Origin: Roseburia_C amylophila
GTDB taxonomy: Bacteria; Bacillota; Clostridia; Lachnospirales; Lachnospiraceae
Assembly (NCBI RefSeq): GCF_025567465.1
Contig: NZ_JAOQKI010000007.1
Coordinates: 1-64,000, forward strand
Direction of reading: 5' to 3'
Length of the DNA: 64,000 nucleotides
A program made the position numbers and the translations under genes. Below, piece after piece: positions 42,736-52,557 of this stretch. The number at the start of each line of letters is the position of its first letter. Positions within the stretch are counted from its first letter, which is position 1. Under the pieces are notes generated by a model that made no database searches, was not told the origin of the DNA, and saw only the letters and a program-made list of their open reading frames with translations.

Positions 42736-43464
42736 ATGTCAGGACATTCCAAGTTTGCCAATATCAAACATAAGAAAGAGAAAAATGATGCGGCAAAAGG
42801 AAAAATATTTACAATTATAGGACGTGAAATTGCAATTGCGGTAAAAGAGGGTGGAGCAGACCCTGCTAACAACAGTAAATTAAGAGACGTAATTGCAAAA
42901 GCAAAGGCGAATAATATGCCAAACGATACCATCGAGCGTGGTATTAAAAAAGCAGCCGGAGACGGTGATTCCGTAAATTATGTACAGGTTACTTATGAAG
43001 GATACGGTCCAAGCGGAACTGCAATTATTGTAGACGCATTAACCGATAACAAGAACCGTACCGCTGCAAATGTAAGGAATGCATTTACAAAGGGACAGGG
43101 AAATATCGGAACACAGGGTTGTGTATCTTACCTTTTTGACCAGAAGGGTCAGATTATCATTGCCAAGGAAGACTGCAATATGGATGCAGACGATTTGATG
43201 ATGATGGCATTGGATGCCGGAGCAGAGGATTTCTCAGAAGAGGAAGACAGCTTTGAAGTAATTACAGCACCGGATGATTTCAGTGCAGTACGTGAAGCTT
43301 TGGAAGCAGAAAATATTCCAATGGCAAGTGCTGAGGTTACCATGATTCCTCAGACTTATGTTTCTTTAACAGACGAGAAAGATATTACCAATATCCAGAG
43401 AATCCTAGATCTTCTGGATGAAGATGATGATGTACAGGAAGTATATCACAACTGGGAGGAATAA
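42736..43464 (+). CDS. yebC: YebC/PmpR family protein
   Basis: 242 residues, starting 'MSGHSKFANIKHKKEK', the hallmark of YebC/TACO1 proteins. These have been called transcription regulators, and recent work links them to translation of proline-rich stretches. AGAGGA precedes the ATG. A terminator follows within 10 bp of the stop. Confidence 0.95.
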   Translation: MSGHSKFANIKHKKEKNDAAKGKIFTIIGREIAIAVKEGGADPANNSKLRDVIAKAKANNMPNDTIERGIKKAAGDGDSVNYVQVTYEGYGPSGTAIIVDALTDNKNRTAANVRNAFTKGQGNIGTQGCVSYLFDQKGQIIIAKEDCNMDADDLMMMALDAGAEDFSEEEDSFEVITAPDDFSAVREALEAENIPMASAEVTMIPQTYVSLTDEKDITNIQRILDLLDEDDDVQEVYHNWEE

Positions 43465-43470
43465 AACTGA

Positions 43471-43515
43471 TACCTGCATTTATCAGAGACAATGATAGAT
43501 AGATGCAGGTATTTT
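43471..43515 (+). terminator. Terminator after yebC
   Basis: TACCTGCAT (43471-43479) pairs with ATGCAGGTA (43503-43511), with an inner TATCA/TGATA pair, followed by TTTT. Confidence 0.75.
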
Positions 43516-43554
43516 CTAATAATATATTACATATGGTATAAAGGAGAAGGAAAG

Positions 43555-44838
43555 ATGGAAGAGAATTATCAGATTGAGACAAAATGTATTCAGTCTGGCT
43601 GGAAACCAACCAAGGGGGAACCGAGAGTATTACCGATTTACCAGAGCACTACATTTAAGTATGATACCAGTGACCAGATGGGACGGTTATTTGATTTAGA
43701 GGAAGCCGGATATTTTTATACGAGACTTCAGAATCCGACCAATGATGCAGTAGCTGCAAAGATTGCAGATTTAGAGGGTGGTATAGCAGCAATGCTGACC
43801 TCATCCGGACAGGCAGCCAACTATTTTGCAGTATTTAATATCTGTGAAGCAGGAGACCATATTGTGGCATCCAGCTCCTTATATGGTGGAACCTTTAATC
43901 TGCTGGGAACCACACTTAAGAAACAGGGAATTTCCTGTACCTTTGTGGATCCGGATGCATCGGAAGAAGAGCTTTCAGCGGCATTTTTACCAAATACCAA
44001 GGCGGTGATTGCGGAGACTTTATCTAATCCATCCCTTGTAGTACTTGATATTGAGAAGTTTGCACATGTTGCCCATGCACATGGGGTACCACTTATCGTA
44101 GATAATACATTTGCAACACCGATTAACTGCAGACCTTTTGAATGGGGAGCAGATATCGTAACTCATTCTACTACCAAGTATATGGACGGACATGCCATGG
44201 CAGTGGGTGGATGTATCGTTGACAGTGGTAATTTTGATTGGGAAAAATATAAGGATAAATATCCGGGGCTGACACAGCCGGATGAATCCTATCATGGAAT
44301 TATATACACTCAGAAATTTGGTAAGCTGGCTTATATCGAAAAAGCAACAGCACAGCTTATGCGTGACCTTGGTTCCATTCCATCCCCAATGAATTCTTTC
44401 TTACTGAATGTCGGGCTGGAAACTTTACATTTAAGAGTGCCAAGACATTGTGAAAATGCCCAGAAAGTAGCAGAATATTTAAATGCAAATGATAAAGTGG
44501 CATGGGTAGATTATCCGGGCTTAAGGGATAACAAATATCATGCACTGGCAGAAAAATATATGCCAAATGGCACCTGTGGTGTTATTGCATTTGGCTTAAA
44601 GGGTGGTAGGGAAGTATCCGTATCCTTTATGGATCATCTGAAATTAGCTGCAATTGTAACACATGTAGCAGATTCCAGAACCTGTGTCCTGCATCCTGCC
44701 AGCCATACACATCGTCAGATGACAGATGAGCAGTTAATTGAAGCAGGTGTAGCACCGGATTTAATCCGGCTTTCCGTTGGAACAGAAAATGTAAAAGACA
44801 TCATTGCAGACCTGGAACAGGCATTGGAGAATGTATAA
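43555..44838 (+). CDS. O-acetylhomoserine sulfhydrylase family PLP enzyme
   Basis: 427 residues of the Cys/Met metabolism PLP family. The PLP lysine is about Lys208 in 'THSTTKYMDGHAMAVGG', and 'GYFYTRLQNPTND' and 'SHTHRQMTDEQL' are typical of O-acetylhomoserine aminocarboxypropyltransferase (MetY), which makes homocysteine directly from sulfide. Methionine gamma-lyase is the main alternative. AGGAGAAGG sets the ATG at 43555. No SAM riboswitch or T-box fits in the 90-bp gap. glgA follows 18 bp later. Confidence 0.88.
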   Translation: MEENYQIETKCIQSGWKPTKGEPRVLPIYQSTTFKYDTSDQMGRLFDLEEAGYFYTRLQNPTNDAVAAKIADLEGGIAAMLTSSGQAANYFAVFNICEAGDHIVASSSLYGGTFNLLGTTLKKQGISCTFVDPDASEEELSAAFLPNTKAVIAETLSNPSLVVLDIEKFAHVAHAHGVPLIVDNTFATPINCRPFEWGADIVTHSTTKYMDGHAMAVGGCIVDSGNFDWEKYKDKYPGLTQPDESYHGIIYTQKFGKLAYIEKATAQLMRDLGSIPSPMNSFLLNVGLETLHLRVPRHCENAQKVAEYLNANDKVAWVDYPGLRDNKYHALAEKYMPNGTCGVIAFGLKGGREVSVSFMDHLKLAAIVTHVADSRTCVLHPASHTHRQMTDEQLIEAGVAPDLIRLSVGTENVKDIIADLEQALENV

Positions 44839-44856
44839 GCAGAAAGGGGTAGCAAA

Positions 44857-46314
44857 ATGAAGAAAATTCTATTTGCAGCATCAGAATGTGTACCATTTAT
44901 TAAAACCGGAGGGCTTGCGGACGTGTGTGGTGCACTGCCAAAGGAATTTGACCCTCAGTATTGGGATATTCGTGTGGTAATTCCAAACTATAGTTGTATA
45001 CCGGAACATTTCCGGAGCCAGTTTGAATATGTAACACATTTTTACATGGGAACAGGTTCTTATATCCCAAGCAAATATGTGGGCGTATTAAAATATGAAT
45101 TAGATGGAATTACATATTACTTTATTGATAATAAAGAGTATTTTGACTGTTTTTCACCTTATGGAAATATCAGACAGGATATCGAAAAATTCTGTTTCTT
45201 TGATAAGGCAGTATTATCTATGCTTCCTGTTATCGGCTTCCAGCCGGATATTATCCATTGTCATGACTGGGAAACAGGTCTCATTCCGGTATATCTGAAA
45301 AACGAGTTTCAGGGAGATATGTTCTTCTGGGGTATGAAATCTGTTATGACTATTCATAACTTAAAATTCCAGGGTGTATGGGATATTAAGACCATGCAGG
45401 GGTTAACCGGACTTCCGGCATCACTTTTTACACCGGATAAGCTGGAATATAAGAAAGATGCTAATATGTTAAAGGGTGGTCTGGTTTATGCAGACTACAT
45501 TACCACAGTCAGTGATTCTTATGCCAATGAGATTCAGACAGAATATTATGGGGAAGGTTTAAATGGTCTGCTTTCCGCCCGTCATTATGATATGCAGGGA
45601 ATTGTAAACGGTATCGATTATCAGGTTTACAACCCGGCAACAGATAATAAGATTTACTGTAACTATGATGCTGAGTCATTCCGCAAGAAGAAAGTCAATA
45701 ACAAGCTGAAATTGCAGGAAGACTTAGGACTGACCGTAGATAAGAAGAAATATATGATTGGTCTTATTTCGCGTCTGACAGACCAGAAGGGTTTAGATTT
45801 GATTAACTTCGTTATCGACCGTATTGTAGATGACTTTACACAGCTTGTAGTAATTGGAACCGGTGAAGGCCAGTATGAGAACATGTTCCGTTATTATGCA
45901 TGGAAATATCCGGATCGTGTATCTGCAAATATCTGTTACTCCGATGACCTGGCACATAAGTTATATGCATCTGCCGATGCCTTCTTAATGCCATCCCGGT
46001 TTGAGCCATGTGGACTGACACAGCTTATTTCATTCCGCTACGGAACAGTGCCAATCGTCCGCGAGACTGGTGGATTAAAAGATACTGTTATTCCATATAA
46101 TGAATATGAGAATACCGGAGACGGATTCTCATTCAGTAATTACAATGGGGAGGAAATGCTTTCTGTCATTAATTATTCCAAACACATTTTCTTTGACAAG
46201 AAGAAACAGTGGAACCAGATTATTGACCGTGGCATGGCAAAAGACTTCTCCTGGAAGAGTTCTAAGTGCCGTTATGAGAACCTTTACAATTATTTAAAAG
46301 GCTGGCCGGTATAA
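44857..46314 (+). CDS. glgA: Glycogen synthase (ADP-glucose)
   Basis: GT5 family glucosyltransferase of 485 residues that extends alpha-1,4-glucan with ADP-glucose. 'KTGGLADVCGALPK' at 16-29 is the sugar-nucleotide loop, and 'PSRFEPCGLTQL' with 'RETGGLKDTV' the C-terminal active site. Preceded by AAAGGGG. No other glycogen genes are nearby. A strong terminator follows. Confidence 0.95.
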   Translation: MKKILFAASECVPFIKTGGLADVCGALPKEFDPQYWDIRVVIPNYSCIPEHFRSQFEYVTHFYMGTGSYIPSKYVGVLKYELDGITYYFIDNKEYFDCFSPYGNIRQDIEKFCFFDKAVLSMLPVIGFQPDIIHCHDWETGLIPVYLKNEFQGDMFFWGMKSVMTIHNLKFQGVWDIKTMQGLTGLPASLFTPDKLEYKKDANMLKGGLVYADYITTVSDSYANEIQTEYYGEGLNGLLSARHYDMQGIVNGIDYQVYNPATDNKIYCNYDAESFRKKKVNNKLKLQEDLGLTVDKKKYMIGLISRLTDQKGLDLINFVIDRIVDDFTQLVVIGTGEGQYENMFRYYAWKYPDRVSANICYSDDLAHKLYASADAFLMPSRFEPCGLTQLISFRYGTVPIVRETGGLKDTVIPYNEYENTGDGFSFSNYNGEEMLSVINYSKHIFFDKKKQWNQIIDRGMAKDFSWKSSKCRYENLYNYLKGWPV

Positions 46315-46333
46315 AAAAGAATATCATGTAGAT

Positions 46334-46372
46334 AATAAGACAGACAGTGTAAAACTGCCTGTCTTATTTTTT
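46334..46372 (+). terminator. Terminator after glgA
   Basis: AATAAGACAG (46334-46343) pairs perfectly with CTGTCTTATT (46359-46368), with inner CAGT/ACTG past one mismatch, then a run of Ts to 46372. Confidence 0.92.
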
Positions 46373-46419
46373 CGCGAGTAGCGAGAAATAATCCAGAAAG
46401 AAAGAAGGGAGCATCTGAT

Positions 46420-47247
46420 ATGGAGCAGAAAGAAAACAAAGTGCTGCCAAAGAAAAAAGTCCCAAATGTGGAATTGAAAAATGCAGAAAACAAAAATGCA
46501 GAATTACAAAATACAGAATCAAAAATAGAAAAAACAGAAAACAAAGAACGGAAAAAAGATGAATCGAAAAAGGAACAGTTAGACGAACAAGAACTGATCA
46601 GGGAATCCGGGCAGATTTCCTTATCTGACAGCCGATGGCATCAGAAGATTCATTTATTATCGGTGATTGGTGAGATTGAAGGTCATGAATGTCTTTCTTC
46701 CAATACCAAGACAACGAAATATGAGCATGTACTGCCGAAGCTTGCAGAAATAGAAGATTCTGATCAGGTGGATGGTGTTCTTGTGCTTTTGAATACAGTA
46801 GGCGGTGATGTGGAATCCGGACTTGCCATTGCAGAAATGCTATCTTCCTTAAGTAAACCGACAGTGTCCCTTGTCTTAGGCGGAAGTCATTCCATTGGTG
46901 TGCCGCTGGCGGTTTCAACGGACTATTCTTTTATTGTGCCATCGGGAACCATGGTCATCCATCCGGTGCGTATGAGCGGGACAGTAATCGGAGCACCGCC
47001 AACTTATGATTATTTCCAGCAGATGCAGAATCGGATTATTCATTTTATAGCATCTCACAGCAGAGCGGATGAAAAAAGATTAGAGCAGCTCATGATGAAT
47101 ACCGCCATGCTGACAAAGGATCTTGGAACCATTCTTGTAGGAGCGGATGCAGTAAAAGAAGGACTGATTGACGAAGTGGGGGGAATCGACCAGGCACTTC
47201 ATAAATTGCATGAGATTATACGAGAACAGAAAAACGAATGCCTGTAA
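46420..47247 (+). CDS. ClpP/TepA-like serine protease
   Basis: 275 residues. The first 75 are very hydrophilic and rich in Lys, Glu and Asn with short 'NAENKNAE'-type repeats. The rest is a ClpP-fold domain with catalytic Ser in 'GGSHSIGVPL', His in 'MVIHPVRMSG' and an Asp in 'TKDLGT'. Bacillus TepA/YmfB, next to spoIIIE, is the closest architecture, and spoIIIE is indeed two genes downstream here. The substrate is unknown. It is not the housekeeping ClpP. Confidence 0.85.
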   Translation: MEQKENKVLPKKKVPNVELKNAENKNAELQNTESKIEKTENKERKKDESKKEQLDEQELIRESGQISLSDSRWHQKIHLLSVIGEIEGHECLSSNTKTTKYEHVLPKLAEIEDSDQVDGVLVLLNTVGGDVESGLAIAEMLSSLSKPTVSLVLGGSHSIGVPLAVSTDYSFIVPSGTMVIHPVRMSGTVIGAPPTYDYFQQMQNRIIHFIASHSRADEKRLEQLMMNTAMLTKDLGTILVGADAVKEGLIDEVGGIDQALHKLHEIIREQKNECL

Positions 47248-47275
47248 TGACAAACGCATCAAAATATGGTATACT
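47247..47275 (+). promoter_or_regulatory. Promoter of uppP
   Basis: -35 ATGACA (47247-47252), 17-bp spacer, -10 TATACT (47270-47275). The -35 begins on the last base of the preceding stop codon. Confidence 0.55.
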
Positions 47276-47336
47276 AATGCACAGTGTTGATAATTTTATA
47301 CAAGTAACTGTAGTGAGAGATACCAAGGAGGCAGCT

Positions 47337-48209
47337 ATGTCATTATTACAGTCTGTTTTATTAGGTCTGATACAGGGATTAACCGAATTTCTGCCGGTAA
47401 GCAGTTCCGGTCATCTGGCAATATTTAAACAGTTTTTTCAAATAGAAACCGGCGGAATGTTTTTTGATATTCTGCTTCACATCGGAACGCTGATTGCCGT
47501 ATTTATTGTATATTATAAGGATATATTCCGCATGATTAAAGAAGGCTTTGCCATTATTGGTGATTCTTTTGTAAATGTGGCAACCTTTTTTAAACGTGTG
47601 ATAACAAAAGAAGATTTACCATACCGTAAAATCGTGCATAATAGTTACCGGAAATTTGTGATGCTTGTCATTGTTTCCACGATTCCAACCGGAATTATTG
47701 GAATTGCAGCGAAAGATCTGGTGTCTGCGGCAGAGCAGATTTTACTGGTTCCTGGAATCTGCCTGATTATTACGGCAGTGCTTTTATTTATTGCAGACCG
47801 GATTCCGGATGGCGGCAAGACACCAAAGCAGGTAACTTATACCAATGCATTTTTAATCGGTATCAGTCAGGGAATCGCAACCATGCCAGGCTTATCGCGG
47901 TCAGGAACCACAATCACAGCATGTCTTTCTACCGGAATGACCCGCAAATTTGCGGTAAAATATTCTTTTATCATGTCTATTCCGGCAATACTTGGAGCAC
48001 TGGTAGTAGAGATTAAGGATGTTGAATTTGCAGCATTACAGTCTGCAGATATTTTAAATTACATAGTTGGAACGCTGGTGGCAGCGGTAGTCGGTTATAT
48101 CTGCATTAAGACCATGCTGGTAGTAGTGCGCAAAAAGAAATTCACGATATTTTCCATCTACTGTCTCATAATGGGACTGGTATCAATTGGAGGATATTTT
48201 TATATGTAA
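47337..48209 (+). CDS. uppP: Undecaprenyl-diphosphatase UppP (BacA)
   Basis: Membrane phosphatase that recycles undecaprenyl diphosphate for wall synthesis and gives bacitracin tolerance. 290 residues with 'GLTEFLPVSSSGHLAI' and 'GLSRSGTTIT', the two conserved active-site regions, and about eight helices. AAGGAG sets the ATG at 47337. The frame is open upstream to 47238, but that would precede the promoter -10. Confidence 0.96.
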   Translation: MSLLQSVLLGLIQGLTEFLPVSSSGHLAIFKQFFQIETGGMFFDILLHIGTLIAVFIVYYKDIFRMIKEGFAIIGDSFVNVATFFKRVITKEDLPYRKIVHNSYRKFVMLVIVSTIPTGIIGIAAKDLVSAAEQILLVPGICLIITAVLLFIADRIPDGGKTPKQVTYTNAFLIGISQGIATMPGLSRSGTTITACLSTGMTRKFAVKYSFIMSIPAILGALVVEIKDVEFAALQSADILNYIVGTLVAAVVGYICIKTMLVVVRKKKFTIFSIYCLIMGLVSIGGYFYM

Positions 48210-48222
48210 ACGGGAGATTGAA

Positions 48223-50838
48223 ATGGCAACTGGAACTAGAAAAAAGACAACTCAGAAGAAGAAAACAATGGGAACAACAGCATCAAAGGCAAGAAAACAG
48301 CGGGAACAGCAGGAATCCTTCCGGAATGAAGTGATTCTTTGGATTGCACTGGCAGTCTGTATTGTTTTGCTGCTTGCTAATTTTGGAATCGGCGGAAAAA
48401 TCGGAAGCGGAGTCAGTTCCTTTTTCTTTGGAATATTTGGATTAATGGCATATGTATTCCCAATCTGTTTCTTTTTAGCAGTGGTGTTCGCAGTGTCTAA
48501 CCGGGAAAATAAAGTAGCAGCAGTCAAAATTGTAGCGGCGGTATTATTTGTATCCTTTTTATGCCTGTTTGTGCAGATGGTAACAGACAGCAGCAAGGAA
48601 GCCGGAGCAATATCTGCGTTCCAATATGGCTTTGACAATAAAGCCGGTGGCGGTATTATCGGCGGATTATTAGAACAGCTTCTGTGTCCGAATTTTGGTG
48701 TGCCGGGTACTTATGTCATTGATATTATTGTTTTGATAATATCGCTGGTGCTGATTACAGAACGCTCTATTATGAAGGGCATGCAAAAAGGCGGAAAAGT
48801 CATTTACGATTCAGCAAAGGATGATGCAATCCGTCGTATGGATGCTGCAAAGGAACGCCGGGAAGAGCGGGAGAAAGAAAGAGAAAAAGAGCAGGCAAGA
48901 CGACGGATGGAAAAGAAGGTAAGCGGTGTGGCATTGGATACCAAATTACCATCCCCGGATAAAAAGAAAGTCAAATCAGATGATATTAATGAAATTACTT
49001 TGAGTGATATCGAAGATATGCCGGTGGTACAGGAAGAAAATAAAGTTGTGCTTACGGCAACCAACGGCAGCCAGAAAATGGAACAGCCGGTAATTCATAC
49101 GATGAATGAGCCGGTGGCAACGATACACAGAGCAGAGGTAAAACCGGTAGAACCGATCATTCAGCCTGCATCTGAACCTGCGTTTGAGCCGGAACCAATT
49201 GCAGAGAAAAAGGCAGAAAGCAATCTGCCAAAAGAACCGGCGCATCCTGTAATGGAAGAAGAAAAGCCAAGGAAGAATAAGAAGCAGGACAAGATGGAAA
49301 TCGAAGATGAAGTGGCGGCTGTAGAAGAATCTATCGTAAAACAGGAAAATTCCGGTGGCAGATATGTATTCCCTCCGGTGAATTTACTGAAAAAGGGAAA
49401 TGCCGGTGCATCCGGTGATACCAGAGATTATCTGAATCAGACAGCAGCAAAATTAAAAGAGACCTTAAAGAATTTTGGAATTAATATTACAATTACGGCT
49501 ATCAACTGCGGACCAGCAGTAACGAGATATGAATTCCAGCCGGAAATGGGTGTAAAGGTTAGCAAGATTGTAAACTTATCTGATGATATTAAGATGAATC
49601 TTGCAGCGGCAGATATCCGGATTGAAGCACCGATTCCGGGCAAAGCAGCCATTGGTATCGAGGTGCCGAATAAAGAAAGTATTCCGGTTATGTTCCGTGA
49701 TCTAGTAGAGTCAGAGGAATTTCATGCCAATAAATCACCGATTGCTTTTGCAGCCGGAAAAGATATTGCCGGAAAGGTCATGATTGCAGACATTGCAAAG
49801 ATGCCGCATCTATTGATTGCAGGAGCTACCGGTTCCGGTAAATCTGTCTGTATCAATACAATTATTATGAGTATTTTGTACCGGGCAGATCCGGAGGATG
49901 TAAAGCTTATCATGATTGACCCGAAGGTGGTTGAGTTAAGTGTATACAATGGAATCCCACATCTGTTCATTCCGGTTGTTACAGATCCGAAGAAGGCGGC
50001 AGGTGCATTGCACTGGGCGGTAGCTGAAATGACAGACCGTTATCAGAAATTTGCAGAATACGGTGTCCGTGATCTGAAGGGCTATAACCAGAAAATAGAA
50101 GGAATCAAAGATATTGATGACCCGGATAAGCCAAAGAAGATGCCGCAGATTGTAATTATTGTGGACGAGCTGGCGGATTTGATGATGGTTGCACCGGGGG
50201 ATGTGGAAGATGCTATCTGCCGGTTGGCGCAGCTTGCAAGAGCCGCAGGAATCCATCTTGTCATTGCAACACAGCGTCCTTCCGTAAATGTCATTACCGG
50301 ACTGATTAAAGCAAATATGCCATCCCGAATCGCATTTTCTGTAACGTCCGGTGTGGATTCAAGAACCATTCTTGATATGAACGGTGCGGAAAAGCTTTTA
50401 GGAAAAGGCGATATGCTTTATTATCCGCAGGGCTTACAGAAACCGCTTCGTGTACAGGGTGCGTTTGTATCCGATAAAGAGGTATCAGATGTGGTTGAAT
50501 TCTTAAAGGAACACAATGAGGGGGAAGGCTACAGCAGTGATATTGAAGAGCGGATGAACAATATTTCTGTATCCGCAAGCACTGGTGCTGATGCGGCATC
50601 TGGTGATGGAAATGACAGAGATGCTTATTTCTTGGATGCTGCAAAGCTTTTGATTGATAAAGATAAAGGTTCCATTGGAATGATTCAGCGTTATTTTAAA
50701 GTTGGTTTTAACCGGGCGGCAAGAATTATGGATCAGCTGGAAGAAGCTGGTGTAGTAGGACCGGATGAAGGGACCAAGCCGCGACAGGTGTTAATGTCTC
50801 CGGAACAGCTGGAAGCATTTATTGAAGAGGGTAATTAA
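48223..50838 (+). CDS. DNA translocase FtsK/SpoIIIE
   Basis: 871-residue DNA pump that moves chromosome ends through the septum. Basic start, four membrane helices (about 40-190), a low-complexity Glu/Pro/Lys linker (about 200-385), then the motor with Walker A 'GATGSGKS' at 534-541 and 'IVDELADLMMV', and a C-terminal gamma winged helix ('GSIGMIQRYFKVGFNRAARI'). The ATG at 48223 has GGGAG upstream. The uppP-spoIIIE order and the ClpP-like gene nearby point to a sporulation role, but vegetative FtsK use is equally possible. Confidence 0.94.
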   Translation: MATGTRKKTTQKKKTMGTTASKARKQREQQESFRNEVILWIALAVCIVLLLANFGIGGKIGSGVSSFFFGIFGLMAYVFPICFFLAVVFAVSNRENKVAAVKIVAAVLFVSFLCLFVQMVTDSSKEAGAISAFQYGFDNKAGGGIIGGLLEQLLCPNFGVPGTYVIDIIVLIISLVLITERSIMKGMQKGGKVIYDSAKDDAIRRMDAAKERREEREKEREKEQARRRMEKKVSGVALDTKLPSPDKKKVKSDDINEITLSDIEDMPVVQEENKVVLTATNGSQKMEQPVIHTMNEPVATIHRAEVKPVEPIIQPASEPAFEPEPIAEKKAESNLPKEPAHPVMEEEKPRKNKKQDKMEIEDEVAAVEESIVKQENSGGRYVFPPVNLLKKGNAGASGDTRDYLNQTAAKLKETLKNFGINITITAINCGPAVTRYEFQPEMGVKVSKIVNLSDDIKMNLAAADIRIEAPIPGKAAIGIEVPNKESIPVMFRDLVESEEFHANKSPIAFAAGKDIAGKVMIADIAKMPHLLIAGATGSGKSVCINTIIMSILYRADPEDVKLIMIDPKVVELSVYNGIPHLFIPVVTDPKKAAGALHWAVAEMTDRYQKFAEYGVRDLKGYNQKIEGIKDIDDPDKPKKMPQIVIIVDELADLMMVAPGDVEDAICRLAQLARAAGIHLVIATQRPSVNVITGLIKANMPSRIAFSVTSGVDSRTILDMNGAEKLLGKGDMLYYPQGLQKPLRVQGAFVSDKEVSDVVEFLKEHNEGEGYSSDIEERMNNISVSASTGADAASGDGNDRDAYFLDAAKLLIDKDKGSIGMIQRYFKVGFNRAARIMDQLEEAGVVGPDEGTKPRQVLMSPEQLEAFIEEGN

Positions 50839-50878
50839 GAAAGATTTATAGAATACAATCCATGAGGAGGAAATGAAG

Positions 50879-52549
50879 ATGAAGTCAGATATTGAAATTG
50901 CACAGGAAGCAGAACTGGTACATATTAAGGAAGTGGCTGAGAAGCTCGGAATAAACGAGGATGAGCTGGAATTTTACGGAAAATACAAAGCAAAGATTTC
51001 CGATGAATTATGGGAGTCTGTAAAAGACAGGGAAGATGGCAAACTGGTTCTTGTAACAGCTATTAACCCGACACCTGCCGGCGAAGGAAAGACCACAACA
51101 AGTATCGGACTTGGTGAGGCGATGGCTTTACTTGGTAAAAAAGCGGTACTTGCACTTCGTGAGCCGTCTTTAGGACCGTGCTTTGGAATCAAAGGTGGAG
51201 CTGCAGGTGGTGGATATGCGCAGGTAGTTCCGATGGAAGATTTAAATCTGCATTTTACCGGAGATTTCCATGCAATCACATCCGCAAATAACCTGTTGGC
51301 AGCATTATTAGATAATCATATCCAGCAGGGCAACCAGCTTGGAATTGACCCACGTCAGGTAGTATGGAAACGTTGTATGGATATGAATGACCGTGCACTT
51401 AGAAATATTGTAATCGGTCTTGGAAGCAAGATGGATGGTATGGTACGTGAAGACCATTTCATCATTACAGTGGCATCTGAAATTATGGCTGTTTTATGTC
51501 TGGCGGACAATATGGAAGATTTGAAACGCCGTCTGGGCAGAATCATAGTTGCCTATTCCTTTGACGGAAATCCGATTACGGCAGATGATTTACATGCAAC
51601 CGGTTCTATGGCAGCACTCTTAAAAGATGCCATCAAACCAAATCTGATTCAGACATTAGAGCACAATCCGGCCATTGTTCATGGTGGACCATTTGCAAAT
51701 ATTGCTCATGGATGCAACAGTGTCCGTGCTACAAAGACAGCTTTAAAATTAGGTGATATTGCAATTACAGAGGCCGGTTTTGGTGCTGACCTTGGTGCTG
51801 AGAAATTCTTTGATATCAAGTGCCGTAAGGCTGGACTTAAACCGGACGCAGTGGTACTGGTAGCAACCATCCGTGCATTAAAATATAACGGTGGGGTTCC
51901 AAAGGCAGACCTTGCAAAGGATGATTTGGAAAGCTTAAAGAAGGGAATTGTAAACTTAGAGAAACATATCGAGAACCTTCAAAAATTTGGTGTACCGGTA
52001 GTAGTTACCTTAAACTCATTTGTAACCGATACCAAAGAAGAAATTGCATTTGTAGAGAACTTCTGTAAGGAAAGAAACTGTGAATTCGCATTATCTGAAG
52101 TATGGGAAAAAGGTGGCGAAGGCGGAATCGAACTTGCAAAGAAAGTACTGGATACTTTAGAGCATAAAGAGGCACATTTCAAACCTCTGTATGAGGATGA
52201 GATGTCTCTTATGGATAAGATTAAGACGATTGCAACTGAGATTTATGGAGCAGATGATGTAACTTACAGTAAGGCTGCATTAAAAGAATTAAAACATATT
52301 GAAGAAATGGGAATGGGCAATTTCCCTGTATGTATGGCAAAGACCCAGTATTCTCTTTCTGATGATGCATCAAAACTTGGCAGACCGACTGGCTTTACCG
52401 TAAATGTCCGTGAAGTATATGTATCTGCCGGAGCAGGCTTTGTAGTAGCTATTACCGGCTCTATTATGACCATGCCTGGACTTCCGAAAGTACCGGCTGC
52501 AAATAATATTGATGTAACTAATGACGGCGTAATTACAGGATTATTTTAG
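50879..52549 (+). CDS. fhs: Formate--tetrahydrofolate ligase
   Basis: ATP-dependent formation of 10-formyl-THF from formate. 556 residues with the nucleotide loop 'PTPAGEGKTTTSIGLGEAM' and 'GGAAGGGYAQVVPMED'. AGGAGG is eight bases before the ATG at 50879 and only two before an in-frame ATG at 50873, so the former is chosen. With folD directly downstream it forms the one-carbon entry path; no other acetogenesis genes are in view. Confidence 0.97.
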   Translation: MKSDIEIAQEAELVHIKEVAEKLGINEDELEFYGKYKAKISDELWESVKDREDGKLVLVTAINPTPAGEGKTTTSIGLGEAMALLGKKAVLALREPSLGPCFGIKGGAAGGGYAQVVPMEDLNLHFTGDFHAITSANNLLAALLDNHIQQGNQLGIDPRQVVWKRCMDMNDRALRNIVIGLGSKMDGMVREDHFIITVASEIMAVLCLADNMEDLKRRLGRIIVAYSFDGNPITADDLHATGSMAALLKDAIKPNLIQTLEHNPAIVHGGPFANIAHGCNSVRATKTALKLGDIAITEAGFGADLGAEKFFDIKCRKAGLKPDAVVLVATIRALKYNGGVPKADLAKDDLESLKKGIVNLEKHIENLQKFGVPVVVTLNSFVTDTKEEIAFVENFCKERNCEFALSEVWEKGGEGGIELAKKVLDTLEHKEAHFKPLYEDEMSLMDKIKTIATEIYGADDVTYSKAALKELKHIEEMGMGNFPVCMAKTQYSLSDDASKLGRPTGFTVNVREVYVSAGAGFVVAITGSIMTMPGLPKVPAANNIDVTNDGVITGLF

Positions 52550-52557
52550 GAGGTATC

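Noticed and set aside
43465..43554. SAM riboswitch or T-box upstream of the MetY-like gene
   Set aside because: The 90 bp hold only the yebC terminator hairpin; there is no room for an aptamer and no T-box sequence.
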